Below the pieces are notes generated by a model. It saw nothing but the letters and a program-made list of their open reading frames with translations. It was not told the DNA's origin and ran no database searches. DNA of 40,247 nt from Opitutia bacterium (GTDB lineage: Bacteria > Verrucomicrobiota > Verrucomicrobiae > Opitutales > UBA953): positions 1 through 40,247 of the forward strand of contig SFEJ01000020.1 of NCBI GenBank assembly GCA_004558035.1. The letters run 5' to 3'. Shown piece after piece: positions 7,325-18,425 of the stretch. A program made the position numbers and the translations under genes. Position 1 is the first letter of the stretch. Each line of letters begins with the position of its first letter.

Positions 7325-8104
7325 TTACGGACGCGGCGAAATCGTGATGCCGTCGCGCATGCGCGCCTTCATCTCGCGCACCGCCTCGCCGATGCCGGAA
7401 AGCAGCGCGCGGCACAGAATCGAGTGCCCGATGTTGAGCTCGTGCAGGTGCGGGATTTCGACGACCTCGCCGATGTTCACGTAATTGATGCCGTGCCCGG
7501 CGTTGACGGAAATCGCGACGTTCGCCGCCGATTCCGCCGCGAGGCAGAGCCGCCGGAATTCGCGCGCGCGCGCCGCCGTCTCGTAATACGCGTTCGCGTA
7601 CGCGCCCGTGTGCAGCTCGACCCAGGGCGCGCCGATTTCGGCGGCGGCGGCGATCTGGCGCTCGTCCGGATCGATGAAGAGGCTCGTGATCACGCCCGCG
7701 GCGGTGAAGCGCGCGGCGACGTCGCGCAGCTCGGCGACTCGGGACGCGACGTCCAGCCCGCCTTCGGTCGAGACTTCCTCGCGCCGCTCGGGAACGAGGC
7801 AGACGGAATCCGGCTTGAGCTTCAGCGCGAAATCGACCATCGCGGGCGTCGGCGCCATCTCCAGATTCAGGCGCGTGCGGATCGCCTCGCGCAGGCGGCG
7901 CACGTCGCTTTCCTGAATGTGGCGACGGTCTTCGCGCAGGTGCACGGTGATGCCGTCGGCTCCCGCCTGTTCCGCCGCGAACGCGACGGCGACGGGATCG
8001 GGCTCCACCATCTTCCCGCAGCTCGACTCGTAACCGCGATAGCGCGACTGGCGCAGCGTCGCGGCGTGGTCGATGTTCACGCCCAAAAGAATCGCTTTTT
8101 TCAT
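7325..8104 (-). CDS. pdxJ: pyridoxine 5'-phosphate synthase
   Basis: PdxJ condenses 1-deoxyxylulose 5-phosphate with 3-amino-2-oxopropyl phosphate to give pyridoxine 5'-phosphate. The 259-residue protein begins MKKAILLGVNIDHAATLRQ and contains GADGITVHLREDRRHIQ, NLEMAP, VCLVPERREEVSTEGGLDV, VELHTGAYA, NAGHGINY and ELNIGHSI, all diagnostic for the family in the right order. The ATG at 8104 matches known PdxJ N-termini; an in-frame start 12 codons further up has no support. It heads the minus-strand run pdxJ, acpS, EpsI-domain gene, coaX. Confidence 0.97.
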   Translation of the reverse strand: MKKAILLGVNIDHAATLRQSRYRGYESSCGKMVEPDPVAVAFAAEQAGADGITVHLREDRRHIQESDVRRLREAIRTRLNLEMAPTPAMVDFALKLKPDSVCLVPERREEVSTEGGLDVASRVAELRDVAARFTAAGVITSLFIDPDERQIAAAAEIGAPWVELHTGAYANAYYETAARAREFRRLCLAAESAANVAISVNAGHGINYVNIGEVVEIPHLHELNIGHSILCRALLSGIGEAVREMKARMRDGITISPRP

Positions 8105-8439
8105 GCCGGAAATTACAAGCCAGAATCCGCCCGCGCGCAAACCGCAAATGCGTCTTCAACCACGGAAAACACGGAAAGACACGGAAATTCAGCGGAGAGA
8201 AGGCGGCACGGCTCCGCGCTTCGCTTACCCGCCGCCTCCTTGAAATTCTCCCGCACAAAATTCCCCGCGAAGACGCCGAGACGCAAAGATTTTTGGAGAA
8301 GTGACGCGGGCTTCGCGGGAACGTCGCTCGAAATCCGTGAAAATTCGCGCCGATTCGCGTTTAAAAACTTTCTTTAACTTCCTTTGACTTCGCGGTCAAA
8401 AATCTTCGCGACCTTCGTGTCCGAAGCGCGCCGCGCGGC
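8105..8439. repeat. divergent intergenic region with a copy of the intergenic repeat family
   Basis: From about 8157 to 8190 lies a stretch of the 'cacggaaaacacgg' type. Next comes a hairpin module with GGCGGC (8202-8207) pairing with GCCGCC (8231-8236), followed by a tail containing TTGAAAT and CCCGCACAAA (8237-8265). The same hairpin-plus-tail order occurs at 36211-36275, 36341-36390, 36438-36480, 39543-39590 and 39643-39690. From 8266 to 8400 there is 'cgcgaagacgc' and 'ctttctttaacttc' text of the same style. No gene is seen in this stretch. Confidence 0.6.
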
Positions 8440-8468
8440 TTGCATTCGCCGCGAAAATGCGTCAGAAT
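8440..8468 (+). promoter_or_regulatory. putative promoter of the adenylate kinase-like gene
   Basis: TTGCAT (8440-8445) and CAGAAT (8463-8468) are separated by 17 bases. The ATG at 8480 follows only 11 bases after the -10, so the transcript would have a leader of about five bases. Confidence 0.45.
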
Positions 8469-8479
8469 CAAGGTTCATC

Positions 8480-9205
8480 ATGAGCAATACAAGCTTCAAA
8501 GAAACGGACGAAAACAATCCCGCGGCGATCGCGCTTTTCGACAGCATCTGGTCGTCGCTGGAAAGCAATCTCGGCGTCGCCGCGCTGACTTTTCCGAAGG
8601 CGATTTACTGGCTCAACGGCGCTCCCGGCGCCGGCAAAGGCACGCAGACGGACGTGATTCTCGAAGAGCTCGGGCTCAAATCTCAGCCGATCGTCATGAG
8701 CGATCTGCTCAAGACTCCCGAGATGGAGGCGATCAAGGCGACCGGCCAGCTCATCGACGACGCGACCGTCATCGGCCTGCTCTTCCGCCGTCTGACGCGT
8801 CTCGAATACCGCGACGGCGTGATGGTGGACGGCTTCCCGCGCACGGCGGGCCAGGTCGCGTGCCTGAAGCTGCTCGCGAAGAAGCTGAACGCGCTCCACG
8901 CCGCGAATCCGGAAAAATTTCCGGCGGCGGACTTCACGATGCTCATGCTTTACGTGACGGAGAACGAATCCGTCGAGCGCCAGCTCAAGCGCGGCCGCGA
9001 AATGAAGGCGGCGGGCAAGCCCGTGCGCGAAACGGACGTCGATCCGGAAAAGACGCGCGTGCGCTACCGCGTCTTCGCGGAAACGACGCTCGAGCCGCTC
9101 CAGTCGCTCAAGGGCACGTTCCCGTATCTGCAGATCGACAGCCTCGGCGGCATCGCGGAAACGGCGGACGAAATCCGCAAGGCTCTGCGCGCCCGCGCGA
9201 AATAA
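8480..9205 (+). CDS. adk: adenylate kinase-type nucleoside monophosphate kinase
   Basis: It would catalyse ATP + AMP to 2 ADP. The P-loop GAPGAGKGT lies at residues 47-55, and DGFPRTAGQ, the AMP-binding signature, lies near the middle. R-rich segments follow where the lid and catalytic arginines are expected. The protein is 241 residues with about 40 residues before the P-loop, while standard adenylate kinases start a few residues before it. The extension (KETDENNPAAIALFDSIW) may be a dimerisation or regulatory element. I chose the ATG at 8480, with AAGG seven bases upstream and a promoter-like element overlapping the upstream in-frame ATGs. A related nucleotide kinase specificity cannot be excluded. 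Confidence 0.85.
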   Translation: MSNTSFKETDENNPAAIALFDSIWSSLESNLGVAALTFPKAIYWLNGAPGAGKGTQTDVILEELGLKSQPIVMSDLLKTPEMEAIKATGQLIDDATVIGLLFRRLTRLEYRDGVMVDGFPRTAGQVACLKLLAKKLNALHAANPEKFPAADFTMLMLYVTENESVERQLKRGREMKAAGKPVRETDVDPEKTRVRYRVFAETTLEPLQSLKGTFPYLQIDSLGGIAETADEIRKALRARAK

Positions 9206-9241
9206 GCGCCGCGCGCCGAACCGTTCCCGCGACGCGACGCC

Positions 9242-10006
9242 ATGCTCCGCGCCCATCATCCGTTCGACGTTCCCGCCGACGCGACGACGCTCACGCTTTC
9301 CGCGGACGAAAGCCGCCATCTCGCGAAAGTGCTCCGCGCGCGCCCGGGCGAAGCCGTCGAGGCGTTCGACGGGCGCGGCGGCGTCTTTGCGGGAAAAATC
9401 CTCGGCGGCGACGCGAAGGCGCTGACGATTTCCGTCGAGACGCGCGAACGCGTTCCCGCGCCGCGGCGCCGCATCGCGCTCGCGCAGGCGATGCCGAAGG
9501 GCTCGCTGATGGACGACGTCGTCCGCCAGGCGACGGAAATCGGCGCCGCGCGGATTTTCCCGCTCGCGAGCGAGCGTTGCGAAGTGAGGCTCGACGCCGC
9601 GCGCGCCGCGCACAAGCTCGAACGCTGGCGCACCATCGCGGTCGAGGCCTGCAAACAGTGCGGCACGCGTTTCCTGCCGGAAATCGAGCCCGTGCGGACG
9701 CCGGCGGAATTTTTCGCGTCGCTCGCCGCGGAGACGCGCGGGAACGCCGCGCTGCGCCTCGTCGCGAGCCTCGAAGCGGGAACGCGTCCCTGCCCGGAAA
9801 TCATGCGGGAACGCGCCGCCGAACCGCCGGGGGAAATCCTTTGGCTCGTCGGTCCCGAAGGCGATTTTTCGCCGGAGGAATACGCCGCCGCACGCGCCGC
9901 GGGCTTCGTTCCCGCGCGTCTCGGCGCGAACGTCCTCCGCGCCGTCACCGCCGCGATTTACGTGCTTTCCGTCGCCGACCAGATGCGGCAGTTCTGGGAC
10001 AAATGA
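9242..10006 (+). CDS. rsmE: 16S rRNA (uracil(1498)-N(3))-methyltransferase
   Basis: RsmE methylates U1498 of 16S rRNA in the assembled small subunit. The 254-residue protein has the N-terminal PUA-like segment (HHPFDVP...LSADESRHLAKVLRARPGE). It then has the SPOUT methyltransferase core with QAMPKGSLMDDVVRQATEIGA, EACKQCGTRFLPEI, WLVGPEGDFSPEE and LGANVLRAVTAAIY, which form the trefoil-knot SAM site. Length and motif order are standard. It lies 36 bases after the adenylate kinase-like gene on the same strand. Confidence 0.95.
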   Translation: MLRAHHPFDVPADATTLTLSADESRHLAKVLRARPGEAVEAFDGRGGVFAGKILGGDAKALTISVETRERVPAPRRRIALAQAMPKGSLMDDVVRQATEIGAARIFPLASERCEVRLDAARAAHKLERWRTIAVEACKQCGTRFLPEIEPVRTPAEFFASLAAETRGNAALRLVASLEAGTRPCPEIMRERAAEPPGEILWLVGPEGDFSPEEYAAARAAGFVPARLGANVLRAVTAAIYVLSVADQMRQFWDK

Positions 10007-10073
10007 CGCGCGCCGGAAACATCGCCGCAGGCGCCCTTCACGATTTCAAAACCTCATCACCTCCCTTTCCGCC

Positions 10074-11021
10074 ATGCAGCCGCTCACCCTTTGGACCGAA
10101 ACTTTCACCGACGCGCAGATCGCTGCGCTGCGGGACTTCTGCGCGACCGCGAACGGCTTCGAGGCGACGGAAACGCCCTACGCGATTTTTTCCTGCCGCT
10201 CCAAGCCGCTGAAGGTCACCGTCGTCGCCTACACGTCGCGCAAGGTCGTCGTCAGCGGCAAGGGAACGCGCGAGTTCGTCGAAAACGTCGTGGAGCCGCG
10301 GATCACGGGCGTCGCGAAGCTCGGCTACGACGACGTGCACCATCCGGAATGGTTCGAACGCCACGCCGGGCTCGACGAATCCGGCAAGGGCGACCTCTTC
10401 GGGCCGCTCGTCTCGTGCTGCGTGATCGCGGGCGGCGACGCCGTGAAGGGCTGGATCGAAGCGGGCGTGCGCGACTCCAAGACCGTCGCCGAAAGCGCGA
10501 TTTTCGAGCTCGAGAAAAAAATCCGCGCCACGCCGGGCGTCGTCGTCAAGACCGCGACGACGACGATGCCGAAATACAACGCGCTTTACGCGGGCAAATT
10601 CGGGAACCTGAACACGATGCTCGCGCACTTCCATTTCGTCGCGCTGCGCGAGGCGCTTTTCGCGGCGCGGGAATCCGCCGCGGGAACGCCCGAGTGGGGG
10701 CTGCTCGACCAGTTTTCGAAGACGCCGCTCGTGCAGCGCGAGCTCGCGCGCAACGGCGTCGATTTCGACCTGCGCATGCGCACGAAGGCGGAAAGCGATC
10801 CCGTCGTCGCGGCGGCGTCGATCGTCGCGCGCGCGGTTTACGTGCGCGCCGTCAAGGAGCTGGAAAAAATCGCGGGCGCGGCGCTGCCGAAAGGCTGTTC
10901 CGCGGGAACGCGCAAGGCGGGCGAGGCGCTCGTCGCGAAATTCGGCCGCGAGCGCTTCGGCGAGTTCGCGAAGCTGCACTTCAAAACCGCGGAAGAGGCG
11001 CTCGCCTCCGCCCGTCGCTGA
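10074..11021 (+). CDS. rnhC: ribonuclease HIII
   Basis: The 315-residue protein has an N-terminal TBP-like substrate-binding domain (about 1-85). It is followed by a type 2 RNase H core that begins HAGLDESGKGDLFGPLV, where D-E is the HIII-type metal-binding start, with RDSKT and an AESDPVVAAASIVAR segment further on. It cleaves RNA in RNA-DNA hybrids during replication and repair. The TBP-like extension separates it from RNase HII (RnhB). Genes on both sides run in the same direction with gaps of about 70-80 bases. Confidence 0.93.
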   Translation: MQPLTLWTETFTDAQIAALRDFCATANGFEATETPYAIFSCRSKPLKVTVVAYTSRKVVVSGKGTREFVENVVEPRITGVAKLGYDDVHHPEWFERHAGLDESGKGDLFGPLVSCCVIAGGDAVKGWIEAGVRDSKTVAESAIFELEKKIRATPGVVVKTATTTMPKYNALYAGKFGNLNTMLAHFHFVALREALFAARESAAGTPEWGLLDQFSKTPLVQRELARNGVDFDLRMRTKAESDPVVAAASIVARAVYVRAVKELEKIAGAALPKGCSAGTRKAGEALVAKFGRERFGEFAKLHFKTAEEALASARR

Positions 11022-11060
11022 ACTCGCGCGTTCCCGCGGGTGCTCAAAACCGCCTCGCGT

Positions 11061-11089
11061 TTGTCGCGGGAACGTGATTTTCTTTTACG
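11061..11089 (+). promoter_or_regulatory. possible promoter of glnS with iterated motif in the spacer
   Basis: TTGTCG (11061-11066) is followed after 17 bases by TTTACG (11084-11089), a weak -10. The spacer contains GGGAACG. The start codon is 10 bases downstream. Confidence 0.28.
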
Positions 11090-11099
11090 CCTCAAAGCT

Positions 11100-12782
<1,683 letters not shown>

Positions 12783-12876
12783 GAGCCCCGACGGCGCGAC
12801 GCCGACGCGCGCGTTTCCGCGAAATTCCGTCTCGCGGGAACGCGCGTTTTCGTTTCAACTTCGTTTTTCCGAAAAT

Positions 12877-14250
12877 ATGCTTTCCTTTCCCGATTCTCCC
12901 GCCGTGCCGCTGCGGCGCTTCTTCGAGACCGTGCGTTCCCGCGGCGGGCGCGCGCTCTTCGTCGGCGGCTGCGTCCGCGACGCCCTGCGCGGCGAGACGC
13001 CCAAGGATTTCGACGTCGAAGTCTACGGGCTTTCCGCGCGCGAGATCGAGGCGCTGCTGCGCGGGCTGAAGATCCGTTTCGGCGCGGCGGGGCGCTCGTT
13101 CGGCGTCTTCAAGATCCACGACGCGCCGGTGGACGTCGCGCTCCCGCGGCGCGAATCGAAATGCGGGCGCGGGCACACGGCGTTCGTCGTCGAGGGCGAC
13201 CCGTTCATGCCGCTGAAGGAAGCGGCGGCGCGGCGCGACTTCACCGTGAACGCGATTTACCTCGACCCGCTTTCCGGCGCGATCGAAGACCCGTTCGACG
13301 GGCGCGCCGACCTCGCGCGCGGCGTGCTGCGGCACACCTCGCCCGCGTTCTCGGAAGACCCGCTGCGCGTGCTGCGCGCGATGCAGTTTCTCGCGCGCTT
13401 CCGTTTCGACGTCGCGCCGGAGACGCTCGAGCTCTGCAAAAAAATCGAGCCCGAAGGCCTTTCGCGGGAACGCGTTTTCGAAGAGTGGAAAAAGCTGCTC
13501 GTCAAAGGCGAGGAGCCTTCCCGCGGGCTGAATTTCCTGCGCGCGTGCGGCTGGGTGAAGTATTTTCCCGAACTCGCGGCGCTCGTCGGCGTCGAGCAGG
13601 ACCCGCTCTGGCACCCCGAGGGCGACGTGTGGAACCACACGCTGCGCGCCATGGACGCGTTCGCGCGGGAACGCGTCGCGGACGATTTCGAAAACGTCGT
13701 CGTCGGCTTCGCCGTGCTCTGCCACGATTTCGGCAAACCCGCGACGACCGCGCTCGGCGCCGACGGCAGAATCCACTCCTACGGACACGAAAGCGCGGGC
13801 GTCGAACCGACGAAAAAATTCCTCGCGCGCATGACGGAACAGCGCGAAATTCTCGCCGACGTCCCCGTGCTCGTCGAGGCGCACATGCGCCCGCGGGCGC
13901 TCTTTCTCGCGCAGTCCGGAGACGCCGCCGTCCGCCGCCTCGCGAAGGCCGTCGGCAGAATCGACCGGCTGCTGCGCGTGTGCAAGGCGGACGCGCTCGG
14001 CAGCCGCTTTCACGAAAGCGACGATTTCCGACGGACGGAAGCGTGGCTGACGGCGCGCGCGGAGGCGCTGCGGCTGAAGGACTCGGCGCCGCGCCCGATC
14101 GTGCTGGGGCGGCATCTGATCGCGCTCGGCAGAAAGCCCGGCGCGGACTTCGAGCCGATTCTCTCCCGCTGCTTCGAGGCGCAGCTCGACGGCGCCTTCA
14201 CCGACGAGGCCGGCGGCGTCGCCTTCCTGAAAAATCTCCTCGGCGCGTGA
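12877..14250 (+). CDS. cca: CCA tRNA nucleotidyltransferase / poly(A) polymerase family with HD domain
   Basis: The 457-residue protein carries the class II nucleotidyltransferase signature FVGGCVRDALRG and DFDVEVYG, whose aspartates bind metal. RRDFTVNAIYLDPLSG and EDPLRVLRAMQFLARF follow, as in CCA-adding enzymes. An HD-type domain is seen from about residue 245, with HTLRAMDAF, LCHDFGKP and GHESAG. It most likely adds or repairs the 3' CCA end of tRNAs; a poly(A) polymerase role is possible. It is the last gene of the plus-strand run and ends just before a bidirectional terminator. Confidence 0.9.
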   Translation: MLSFPDSPAVPLRRFFETVRSRGGRALFVGGCVRDALRGETPKDFDVEVYGLSAREIEALLRGLKIRFGAAGRSFGVFKIHDAPVDVALPRRESKCGRGHTAFVVEGDPFMPLKEAAARRDFTVNAIYLDPLSGAIEDPFDGRADLARGVLRHTSPAFSEDPLRVLRAMQFLARFRFDVAPETLELCKKIEPEGLSRERVFEEWKKLLVKGEEPSRGLNFLRACGWVKYFPELAALVGVEQDPLWHPEGDVWNHTLRAMDAFARERVADDFENVVVGFAVLCHDFGKPATTALGADGRIHSYGHESAGVEPTKKFLARMTEQREILADVPVLVEAHMRPRALFLAQSGDAAVRRLAKAVGRIDRLLRVCKADALGSRFHESDDFRRTEAWLTARAEALRLKDSAPRPIVLGRHLIALGRKPGADFEPILSRCFEAQLDGAFTDEAGGVAFLKNLLGA

Positions 14251-14278
14251 ACCCGCCGCCGCGGCGCGCGGGCGAAAA

Positions 14279-14315
14279 AAAACGTTCCCGGCGGGAAACC
14301 GCGCGGGAACGTTTT
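14279..14315. terminator. bidirectional terminator built from an inverted motif pair
   Basis: The arms AAAACGTTCCCG (14279-14290) and CGGGAACGTTTT (14304-14315) are perfectly complementary. The inner stem GCGG/CCGC (14291-14294, 14299-14302) closes a GAAA tetraloop. A and T tracts on both sides suit termination of both convergent genes, cca and the beta-galactosidase. The stem consists of two facing copies of the window's iterated heptamer. Confidence 0.85.
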
Positions 14316-14340
14316 GTCGTGGAGAAGGAGCGGAGGCGGC

Positions 14341-17300
14341 TCAGTCCGCGAGGACGCCGAATTCGGCACCGCTCGCGAAATCCTGGCCGTTCTGCGACGA
14401 GAGCGCGCGGAAGCGCACGAAGCGCGCCTTCACGGACGCCGCGAAGAGCACCTTCTTTTCCGTCTTGTCGCGCGGGAACGCGCCCTTGGCGACCGGCTCG
14501 CTCCACGTCTTGCCGTCGGCGCTGACGCAGATTTCGTAATCCTTCACGTCGCCGTTCTCGCCGTTCTGGCGCGGCAGGTAGGAGACGCCCTTGATCGCCT
14601 TCAGCTCGCCGACGTCGAAGTCAATCCAGTGCGGATAATTCGCGACGGTGACGCTGTACGCCGTGTGCCAGATCGTTCCCGCGTCGTTGTCCGTGAGGTT
14701 TTCCGCGGGTTCGGAGCCTTCCTGGCTGCTGCAGAACGCGACGGCGAGGCTGACCTTCTCGAGCTTCGGGAAGACGATTTCCGTCTTCAGTTCGGGGCTC
14801 GACGCGAGCCAAGCGGAGATCTTGCCGCCTTCGCGGAACGGGAACGAGCCTTCGTAGGCGCGCGGTTCGCCGCCGTCCACGGAGAAGCGGATCTCCGCGT
14901 CGGGGTTCTTGGCGGAAATCGCCGCGGCGCCCGTCGCGTTGCGCGTGATCGAAAGCGGCGTCGCGCCCGCGGGCGAGACGTTCGCGACCGTCTCCGGCGC
15001 GGCGCCGGCGAGCGGGCGGATGATGAATCCGAAATTCGTCGGCGCGGAGAAGATCTTGTCGCGGTCGAGCGTGTCCGGCCCGCACGAGGCTCCGCCGAGA
15101 CCGCGCACGCCGGCGCCGAGGAAGAGCGTCGTCGTCGCCGCGTTTCCGACGGCGTCGTCGAGCTGATACGGATTCGCCGCCGAGGCGAGCTGCGCGGCGG
15201 AAACCGGCAGCGCGGAAACGGAGAACTTGCCGTCCGCCGCGACGAACGCCGCGCCCGCCTTGCCGTCCGTCAGCGCGCACCAGCGCACGTCCTCGCGGTT
15301 GCCCATGTCCTGCGGGCGGATGTAGTCCGTGAAGTTGGCGGCGACGGGGCCGCGGTGGAGACCGACGAAGGAGCCGCTCTTGCGGTCGGCGTAGTTTTCG
15401 ACGGGACCGCGTCCGTAATAGACGAAGTCGGCGAACTTCGCGGGAACGCGCATCGCGTAGCCGAGACGCGGCAGATCGAGGCGCGAAGTCGCGGAAACGG
15501 CGGCCTCAAGCTCGACGGAGCCGTCGGGATAGACCGTCCAGATCTGATTGGCGTCGAACGCGAAGCCGTTCTTGCCTTCGGCGCGGATCGGGAAGGAGAG
15601 CGTGCAGACGCCGGTTTCGGGATTCTGCGAAATCGTCGGCGTTCCCGCGGCGCGCTGCGCGAGGTCGCGCAGACCGGCGCTTTCCCAACGGCCGCGCGGC
15701 GCGTCGTTGTTCACGGGCGCGCGGAAGGCGTCGAGCTTCGGTCCGTCGCCGGAAGCGATGACGGTCTCGTCGCCGTAGCGGAGCGAGTCGATCGTTCCCG
15801 TCGCGCCGGAAAAGCGGACTTCGAAATCCGCGCCGCGGACGACGGCGTCGCCGTTCGGCTCGGTCGCGAGCGTCGGCTTGGCGCCGCGCGCGACCTGCGC
15901 GATCGAGGGGCGCGTTCCCGCGGGCTTCACGAGAATCTGCTCTTCCGCCTGTCCGTAGCCCTTCGCCGCCCACGGCTTGTCGTCGCGGAGACGGAAGCGC
16001 AGGTTCAGGAAATATTCCGCGTCGTCGAACGCGGCGGCGTCGAACGGCAGTTTGAAGACCGCGCGCGCGCGCGGCGCGACGGCGGGCTTTTCGATGATGC
16101 CGACGAGCGCGGGCTTGCCGTCCGCGAAAAGCGTCCATTCCAGATCATAGGCGGAAAGGTCCGTGAAGTAGTTCTTGTTGAAGACCTCGACGGCGTTCGG
16201 CGTTCCCGCGACGGGCGCGACGCCGATGTTCTGATAGACTTTCTTGACTTCGGCGAACTGCGGCTTGGGCGCGCGGTCCGCGAAGATGATGCCGTTGCAG
16301 ACGAAGTCGGCGTCGTTGGGGATTTCGCCGAACTGACCGCCGTAGGCGAGGAAGCGCTTTCCCGTCGCGCCGTCGTAGTTGTAGAGCGCCTGATCGACCC
16401 AGTCCCAGATCGCGCCGCCGCAGATGTAGTTCGACGATTCGATCGCGTCCCAGTAATCCTTCAGGTTGCCCATCGCGTTGCCCATCGAGTGCGCGTATTC
16501 GGAGATGTGGAACGGCTGCTTGCAGTGCCCCTGCGCGGCGGCGACGACCCAGCCGACGGACGGATACTGGTTCGAACCCATGTCCACGATCGCGTTGTTG
16601 CGCTCGTACTGCACGGGGCGCGACGCGTCGAACGCCTTGAGGTTTTCGTACGCGGCCTTGAAGTTGTCGCCCGGACCGGCTTCGTTGCCGAGCGACCAGA
16701 TCACGACGGAAGGCTGGTTCACGTTGCGGTGCGCCATTTCGAGCACGCGGGCGACGTGCGCCGGGCGCCACTCGATCGGGTGCGAGAGCGACGCCTCGCC
16801 GTAATAGTATTCGTGCGATTCGATGTTCGCCTCGTCCTCGAGATAAATCCCGTACTTGTTGCAGAGGTAGTAGAAATACGGCGCCGGCGGATAGTGCGAA
16901 TTGCGGACGTGGTTGATGTTCCCGCGCTTCATGAGCAGGACTTCCTCCTCCATGTCCTTGCGCGTGACGGCGTGCCCGCGCTCGGGATGCGATTCGTGGC
17001 GGTTCACGCCCTTGAGCTTGACGGTCTTGCCGTTGACGTAGAAATAGCGGCCGCGCTTGCCGAATTCGTCCGTCTGGTCGGCGAGGATTTCGACTTCGCA
17101 GAAGCCGACCTGCGCGGAGACGGCCTCGATCGTCTTCCCGCCGCGCTTCAGCTCGGCGACGAGCACGTAGAGGTTCGGTTCTTCGGCGGACCAGCGTTTC
17201 GGGTTCTTCACCGCGAGCGCGACGCGCGGGAGCTCGACGTTTTCGCCCGGCTTCACCGCGGGAACGGCCGTCTTCGCCGTCGCCGCGGGAACGTCCGCGA

Positions 17301-18288
17301 ACTCGTCGGAATAAAGCGCCTTCTGCGGGTAGAGCGAATAGACGATTTCGCAGCCCGCGGCGGCCTTTCCGCCGAGGTTGCGCACGTCGGCGACGACGTT
17401 CATCGCGTCGCCGCTCGGCACGGCGACGAGGTCGCGCACGTGCACTTTCGGCGTCGAATAAATCGAGACCGTGCGGAAGATGCCCGGCAGGCGGAACATG
17501 TCCTGCGCCTCAAGGAAGGAGCCGTCGGAATTGCGGTACACCTCGACCGCGACGCGCGCCTTTTCGCCCGGCTTCACGAACTTCGAAATGTCGAAGCACG
17601 CGGGATCGCGGGAATTCTTGGAGAAGCCGACGTACTTGCCGTTCACCCACACGTAGAAGAACGAATCGACGCCGTCGAAGTTCAGAAAGATCTCGCGTCC
17701 CTTCCAGTCGGCGGGAACGTCGAACTCGCGCAGGTAGGAGCCGACTTCGTTGCGGTAGAAATACGTCGTGCGCGCCTTGTTCGCGGGCTCGCGCATGACG
17801 CCCTTCTTCCAGTCGCCGACGGCGACCTGGTGCTCGAAGATCACCGGCTGATTGACGTACATCGGCAGGCCGTATTTGTGGTGGCCGTTGCCCTTCTCGG
17901 AAACGCCGACGACGTTCCAGTTCGACGGCACGGGAATCTCGTCCCAGCCCGACGCGTCGAAGCCTTTCTCGAAAAAGTTCTTCGGGCGTTCCTCCGGCGT
18001 GCGGCACCAGTGAAATTTCCACGCGCCGTCGAGCGAGCGCCAGTAGCGCGAATTTTCCGGCAGAATCTTTTTCGCGGACTTCGCGTCGGGGAACGACGCG
18101 AACGTCGCGCGCGGCATTTCTTTGTTCAGCGCGAGATTGCGCACGCAGTCCACGTCGCGCGCGGGATCCCATTCGTTCCCGGTCGGCGCGGCGGCGTTCC
18201 CGTAGCGGAAGCCTTCAAGCTGCGGCATGGCGCCGAAGCAGGAAAGCGCAATTCCGGACAAAACAAGTGCGAGGATGTTTTTTTTCAT
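14341..18288 (-). CDS. secreted GH2 beta-galactosidase with C-terminal F5/8-type (CBM32-like) domain
   Basis: The 1315-residue protein begins with a signal peptide (about 1-19), so it acts outside the cytoplasm, unlike Escherichia coli LacZ. The order is a GH2 sugar-binding jelly roll (about 70-260), immunoglobulin-like domain, TIM barrel (about 375-665), further beta domains and a Bgal small-chain-like region (about 815-1080). The acid/base Glu536 lies in WSLGNEAG and the nucleophile Glu597 in HISEYAHSMGN. A chitobiase/Fn3-like linker (about 1110-1165) precedes a discoidin/F5/8-type domain (about 1175-1315; WIDFDVGELKAIKGV, YEICVSADGKTW). It should release terminal beta-galactose from host or dietary glycans. 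No sugar transporter or regulator adjoins it. Confidence 0.92.
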   Translation of the reverse strand: MKKNILALVLSGIALSCFGAMPQLEGFRYGNAAAPTGNEWDPARDVDCVRNLALNKEMPRATFASFPDAKSAKKILPENSRYWRSLDGAWKFHWCRTPEERPKNFFEKGFDASGWDEIPVPSNWNVVGVSEKGNGHHKYGLPMYVNQPVIFEHQVAVGDWKKGVMREPANKARTTYFYRNEVGSYLREFDVPADWKGREIFLNFDGVDSFFYVWVNGKYVGFSKNSRDPACFDISKFVKPGEKARVAVEVYRNSDGSFLEAQDMFRLPGIFRTVSIYSTPKVHVRDLVAVPSGDAMNVVADVRNLGGKAAAGCEIVYSLYPQKALYSDEFADVPAATAKTAVPAVKPGENVELPRVALAVKNPKRWSAEEPNLYVLVAELKRGGKTIEAVSAQVGFCEVEILADQTDEFGKRGRYFYVNGKTVKLKGVNRHESHPERGHAVTRKDMEEEVLLMKRGNINHVRNSHYPPAPYFYYLCNKYGIYLEDEANIESHEYYYGEASLSHPIEWRPAHVARVLEMAHRNVNQPSVVIWSLGNEAGPGDNFKAAYENLKAFDASRPVQYERNNAIVDMGSNQYPSVGWVVAAAQGHCKQPFHISEYAHSMGNAMGNLKDYWDAIESSNYICGGAIWDWVDQALYNYDGATGKRFLAYGGQFGEIPNDADFVCNGIIFADRAPKPQFAEVKKVYQNIGVAPVAGTPNAVEVFNKNYFTDLSAYDLEWTLFADGKPALVGIIEKPAVAPRARAVFKLPFDAAAFDDAEYFLNLRFRLRDDKPWAAKGYGQAEEQILVKPAGTRPSIAQVARGAKPTLATEPNGDAVVRGADFEVRFSGATGTIDSLRYGDETVIASGDGPKLDAFRAPVNNDAPRGRWESAGLRDLAQRAAGTPTISQNPETGVCTLSFPIRAEGKNGFAFDANQIWTVYPDGSVELEAAVSATSRLDLPRLGYAMRVPAKFADFVYYGRGPVENYADRKSGSFVGLHRGPVAANFTDYIRPQDMGNREDVRWCALTDGKAGAAFVAADGKFSVSALPVSAAQLASAANPYQLDDAVGNAATTTLFLGAGVRGLGGASCGPDTLDRDKIFSAPTNFGFIIRPLAGAAPETVANVSPAGATPLSITRNATGAAAISAKNPDAEIRFSVDGGEPRAYEGSFPFREGGKISAWLASSPELKTEIVFPKLEKVSLAVAFCSSQEGSEPAENLTDNDAGTIWHTAYSVTVANYPHWIDFDVGELKAIKGVSYLPRQNGENGDVKDYEICVSADGKTWSEPVAKGAFPRDKTEKKVLFAASVKARFVRFRALSSQNGQDFASGAEFGVLAD

Positions 18289-18329
18289 AAAATTCGAAAA
18301 ATGATTTTGAAGGGGAAGCTTCGGTAAAA

Positions 18330-18366
18330 GCCCTTATAATCTCCCATTTTCGCCCGCTCCCTGCAA
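18330..18366 (-). promoter_or_regulatory. putative promoter of the beta-galactosidase gene
   Basis: On the minus strand TTGCAG (18366-18361) is followed after 17-19 bases by GAGATTATAA-type sequence (centred near 18338), which offers overlapping -10 choices. The start codon lies about 45 bases further on and no Shine-Dalgarno sequence is evident. Confidence 0.38.
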
Positions 18367-18425
18367 GCGCAGAAACGCGGGAACGCGCGCGGTCCGCGAG
18401 GCGTTCTGCGGCAAAACCGTTCCCG

